Source: an uncultured Clostridia bacterium (lineage in GTDB: Bacteria; Bacillota; Clostridia; Peptostreptococcales; Anaerovoracaceae). From it: a stretch of DNA of 6,469 nt. The stretch covers positions 1-6,469 of the forward strand of contig CALZMV010000077.1 in the NCBI GenBank assembly GCA_945788655.1, written 5' to 3'. Positions 5,129 through 6,469 of this stretch are shown here, in pieces. The notes below the pieces were generated by a model. That model was not told where the DNA came from. It saw only the letters and a program-made list of their open reading frames with translations, and made no database searches. How positions within the stretch are numbered: position 1 is the stretch's first letter; each line of letters starts with the position of its first letter. Both the position numbers and the translations under genes were made by a program.

Positions 5129-6028
5129 CTAACTCTCCTGTCTGTTGTAGTAAAGCAAAGCGCATACTACGATTATACATCCGATAATCTCATAGCCCTT
5201 TGGAATCTGCGATAGGAAAATAACCGCAAAAATTGTGGAAAACACAGCGTCTCCCGTTTCCCATGTGGAGACATACAGCGAGCTTACATGGCCTATGCAT
5301 AAGTTGAATACGGCGTGTGCCCCTATCTGGCACATGAGAGCCATAGCTACAAGCATAACGTAATCCATAGCAGGATAGCCAAGAAGTTCTGTCCCCGTAA
5401 CAATATTACCTATAATAAAGCATATCCAGCAGGAAAAGAATACCAACAGAACGTATAAGCCTCCGTCAACTCTCTTTCTGACAGCATCGCCCACCGAAAA
5501 ATACAGTCCCATAAACATTGCTGCAAGAAATGCAAAAATATTTCCCTTCAGGTTTCCTCCGGCAAAGGCATTGTAGTCGACGCCGACAATAACCGCACCA
5601 CCTGCCAGAGCAACCAGAATAGCTAAAATCGCTTTATAATTAACTCTCTTCTTGTAGATGAAAATTGTAACCAGCAGCACTACCAGCGGATGCAGTGATG
5701 CAAGTACCGCTGCACTTGCAATGTTTGTCAGTTTTACTGCGTTAAACCAGGAAAAGAAGTGTGCAAAAAGAAATGCACCTGAAATAAAACACCACATATA
5801 ATCCTTTGGCGATATGGCCTTCAGCTTATCCCTTTGCGCGCTGTTTGACAATGCAGGGATGATGAAGAAAGGCAATGCAATGGTCAGTCTCCAAAATCCG
5901 ATGGCCATGGCCGGCGCAGTAATCAGCCTTCCCAGAATGCCGGATGTTGCACCAAATAAAACTGCACATACAGTTGCAACCTTCGCATGTTTTGCTATAA
6001 AGCCTACCTTGTTTTCACTTTTTTCCAT
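5129..6028 (-). CDS. DMT-superfamily transporter with two EamA domains
   Basis: The product is 299 residues, the normal size for this family, with about ten hydrophobic segments, so it should be an inner membrane carrier moving small metabolites. The first EamA repeat spans about 14-150 and ends in the characteristic pattern NIASAAVLASLHPLVVLLVT, then a KKRV turn and a glycine-rich helix (AILVALAGGAVIVGV). The second repeat spans about 160-293; its ETGDAVFSTIFAVIFL stretch sits where family members usually have a conserved LEPVFA-type helix. The substrate cannot be read from sequence; members of this superfamily carry amino acids, purines, sugars and related compounds. Its ATG directly follows the mtnA stop (TAAATG), with GAGGTG 9 nt upstream (6038-6043), so translation is likely coupled to mtnA. 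That hints at a sulfur or nucleoside-derived substrate but is only inference. Confidence 0.9.
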   Translation of the reverse strand: MEKSENKVGFIAKHAKVATVCAVLFGATSGILGRLITAPAMAIGFWRLTIALPFFIIPALSNSAQRDKLKAISPKDYMWCFISGAFLFAHFFSWFNAVKLTNIASAAVLASLHPLVVLLVTIFIYKKRVNYKAILAILVALAGGAVIVGVDYNAFAGGNLKGNIFAFLAAMFMGLYFSVGDAVRKRVDGGLYVLLVFFSCWICFIIGNIVTGTELLGYPAMDYVMLVAMALMCQIGAHAVFNLCIGHVSSLYVSTWETGDAVFSTIFAVIFLSQIPKGYEIIGCIIVVCALLYYNRQES

Positions 6029-6469
6029 TTAGATATTCACCTCGGTTGCTTCCATTAATTTCTTTAGATTTACGTCATACGGTGGTCTTACAATGCCCTT
6101 TTCTGTTATTACTGCAGTAATATACTCATTGGCAGTAACATCAAAGGAAGGATTGTAAGTCTTTACGCCGGCAGGGGCCATAGGCTTTTCATACCACATT
6201 TCGTAGATTTCTTCGCCTTTTCTAAGCTCTATATGTATGTCATCACCTGTAGGTGTATTCATGTCGATAGTCGATGTAGGAACATACATGTAAAAAGGTA
6301 TTCCATATTCCTTTGCCAGAATTGCAACTCCTGACGTTCCAATCTTGTTGGCTCCATCGCCATTGGCTGCCATTCTGTCACAGCCCACAACAACGGCATC
6401 TATCCATCCGTTTTTCATAACAGTGGATGCCATATTATCGCAGATAAGGGTCACATCCACCCCGGCTTT
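6029..6469 (-). CDS. mtnA: S-methyl-5-thioribose-1-phosphate isomerase, C-terminal part
   Basis: MtnA converts 5-methylthioribose 1-phosphate to 5-methylthioribulose 1-phosphate in the salvage of methylthioadenosine, a by-product of polyamine synthesis and S-adenosylmethionine use. The frame is open to the right edge; 146 residues of the C-terminus are visible, roughly two-fifths of a normal protein of about 350 residues. Diagnostic stretches are CDNMAS, VVVGCDRMAANGDGANKIGT (GCDR holds the conserved catalytic-type Asp; NGDxANKIGT is the family signature), GIPFYMYVPTSTID, IELRKGEEI, and the C-terminal YNPSFDVT, ITAVITEKGIVRPPY. The catalytic Cys region lies outside the window. The related eIF2B-alpha and ribose-1,5-bisphosphate isomerase families are less likely, given the STIDMNTPTGDDI and APAGVKTYNPSFD stretches. 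The rest of the pathway is not visible. Confidence 0.93.
   Translation of the reverse strand, partial: KAGVDVTLICDNMASTVMKNGWIDAVVVGCDRMAANGDGANKIGTSGVAILAKEYGIPFYMYVPTSTIDMNTPTGDDIHIELRKGEEIYEMWYEKPMAPAGVKTYNPSFDVTANEYITAVITEKGIVRPPYDVNLKKLMEATEVNI

Overview
The window looks like a chromosomal segment from a low-to-mid GC Gram-positive anaerobe, most likely class Clostridia; the family cannot be fixed from this sequence. The reasons are strong AGGAG-type ribosome binding sites, a canonical scpA-scpB pair followed by a D-Ala-D-Ala carboxypeptidase gene (an arrangement also known around scpAB-dacB in Bacillus), a lipoprotein with a standard lipobox, and Cys-rich Fe-S/flavin proteins of a type I associate with Clostridia.

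Layout, right to left on the minus strand: the 3' part of mtnA (6469-6029), a DMT/EamA transporter (6028-5129), scpA (5125-4358), scpB (4368-3772), a serine D-Ala-D-Ala carboxypeptidase (3718-2849) and a PyrK-like FAD/NAD/Fe-S oxidoreductase (2842-1901). Five of the six junctions are tight: TAA directly followed by ATG, a 3-bp gap, an 11-bp overlap, and a 6-bp gap. The exception is the 53-bp scpB-dac gap, which holds a terminator-like hairpin. A single plus-strand gene, a small lipoprotein (1388-1921), converges on the end of this run and overlaps it by 21 bp. Divergent from the lipoprotein gene, a GidA-like FAD-dependent oxidoreductase (1263 leftwards) runs off the left edge.

Functionally the window mixes methionine/MTA salvage (MtnA), an uncharacterised small-molecule transporter, the kleisin and partner of the SMC condensin (ScpA, ScpB), peptidoglycan trimming (Dac), and two redox proteins that may work together. 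No RNA genes, mobile elements, CRISPR arrays or long repeats were seen, and no stretch longer than about 125 bases lacks a gene.

The points most worth following are: (1) a perfectly symmetric eight-cysteine N-terminal module on the PyrK-like protein, plus a Cys cluster in the nearby FAD protein; and (2) a hairpin with a U-tract that buries the dac Shine-Dalgarno sequence and ends at its start codon, with an overlapping palindrome just upstream, arranged like an attenuator.
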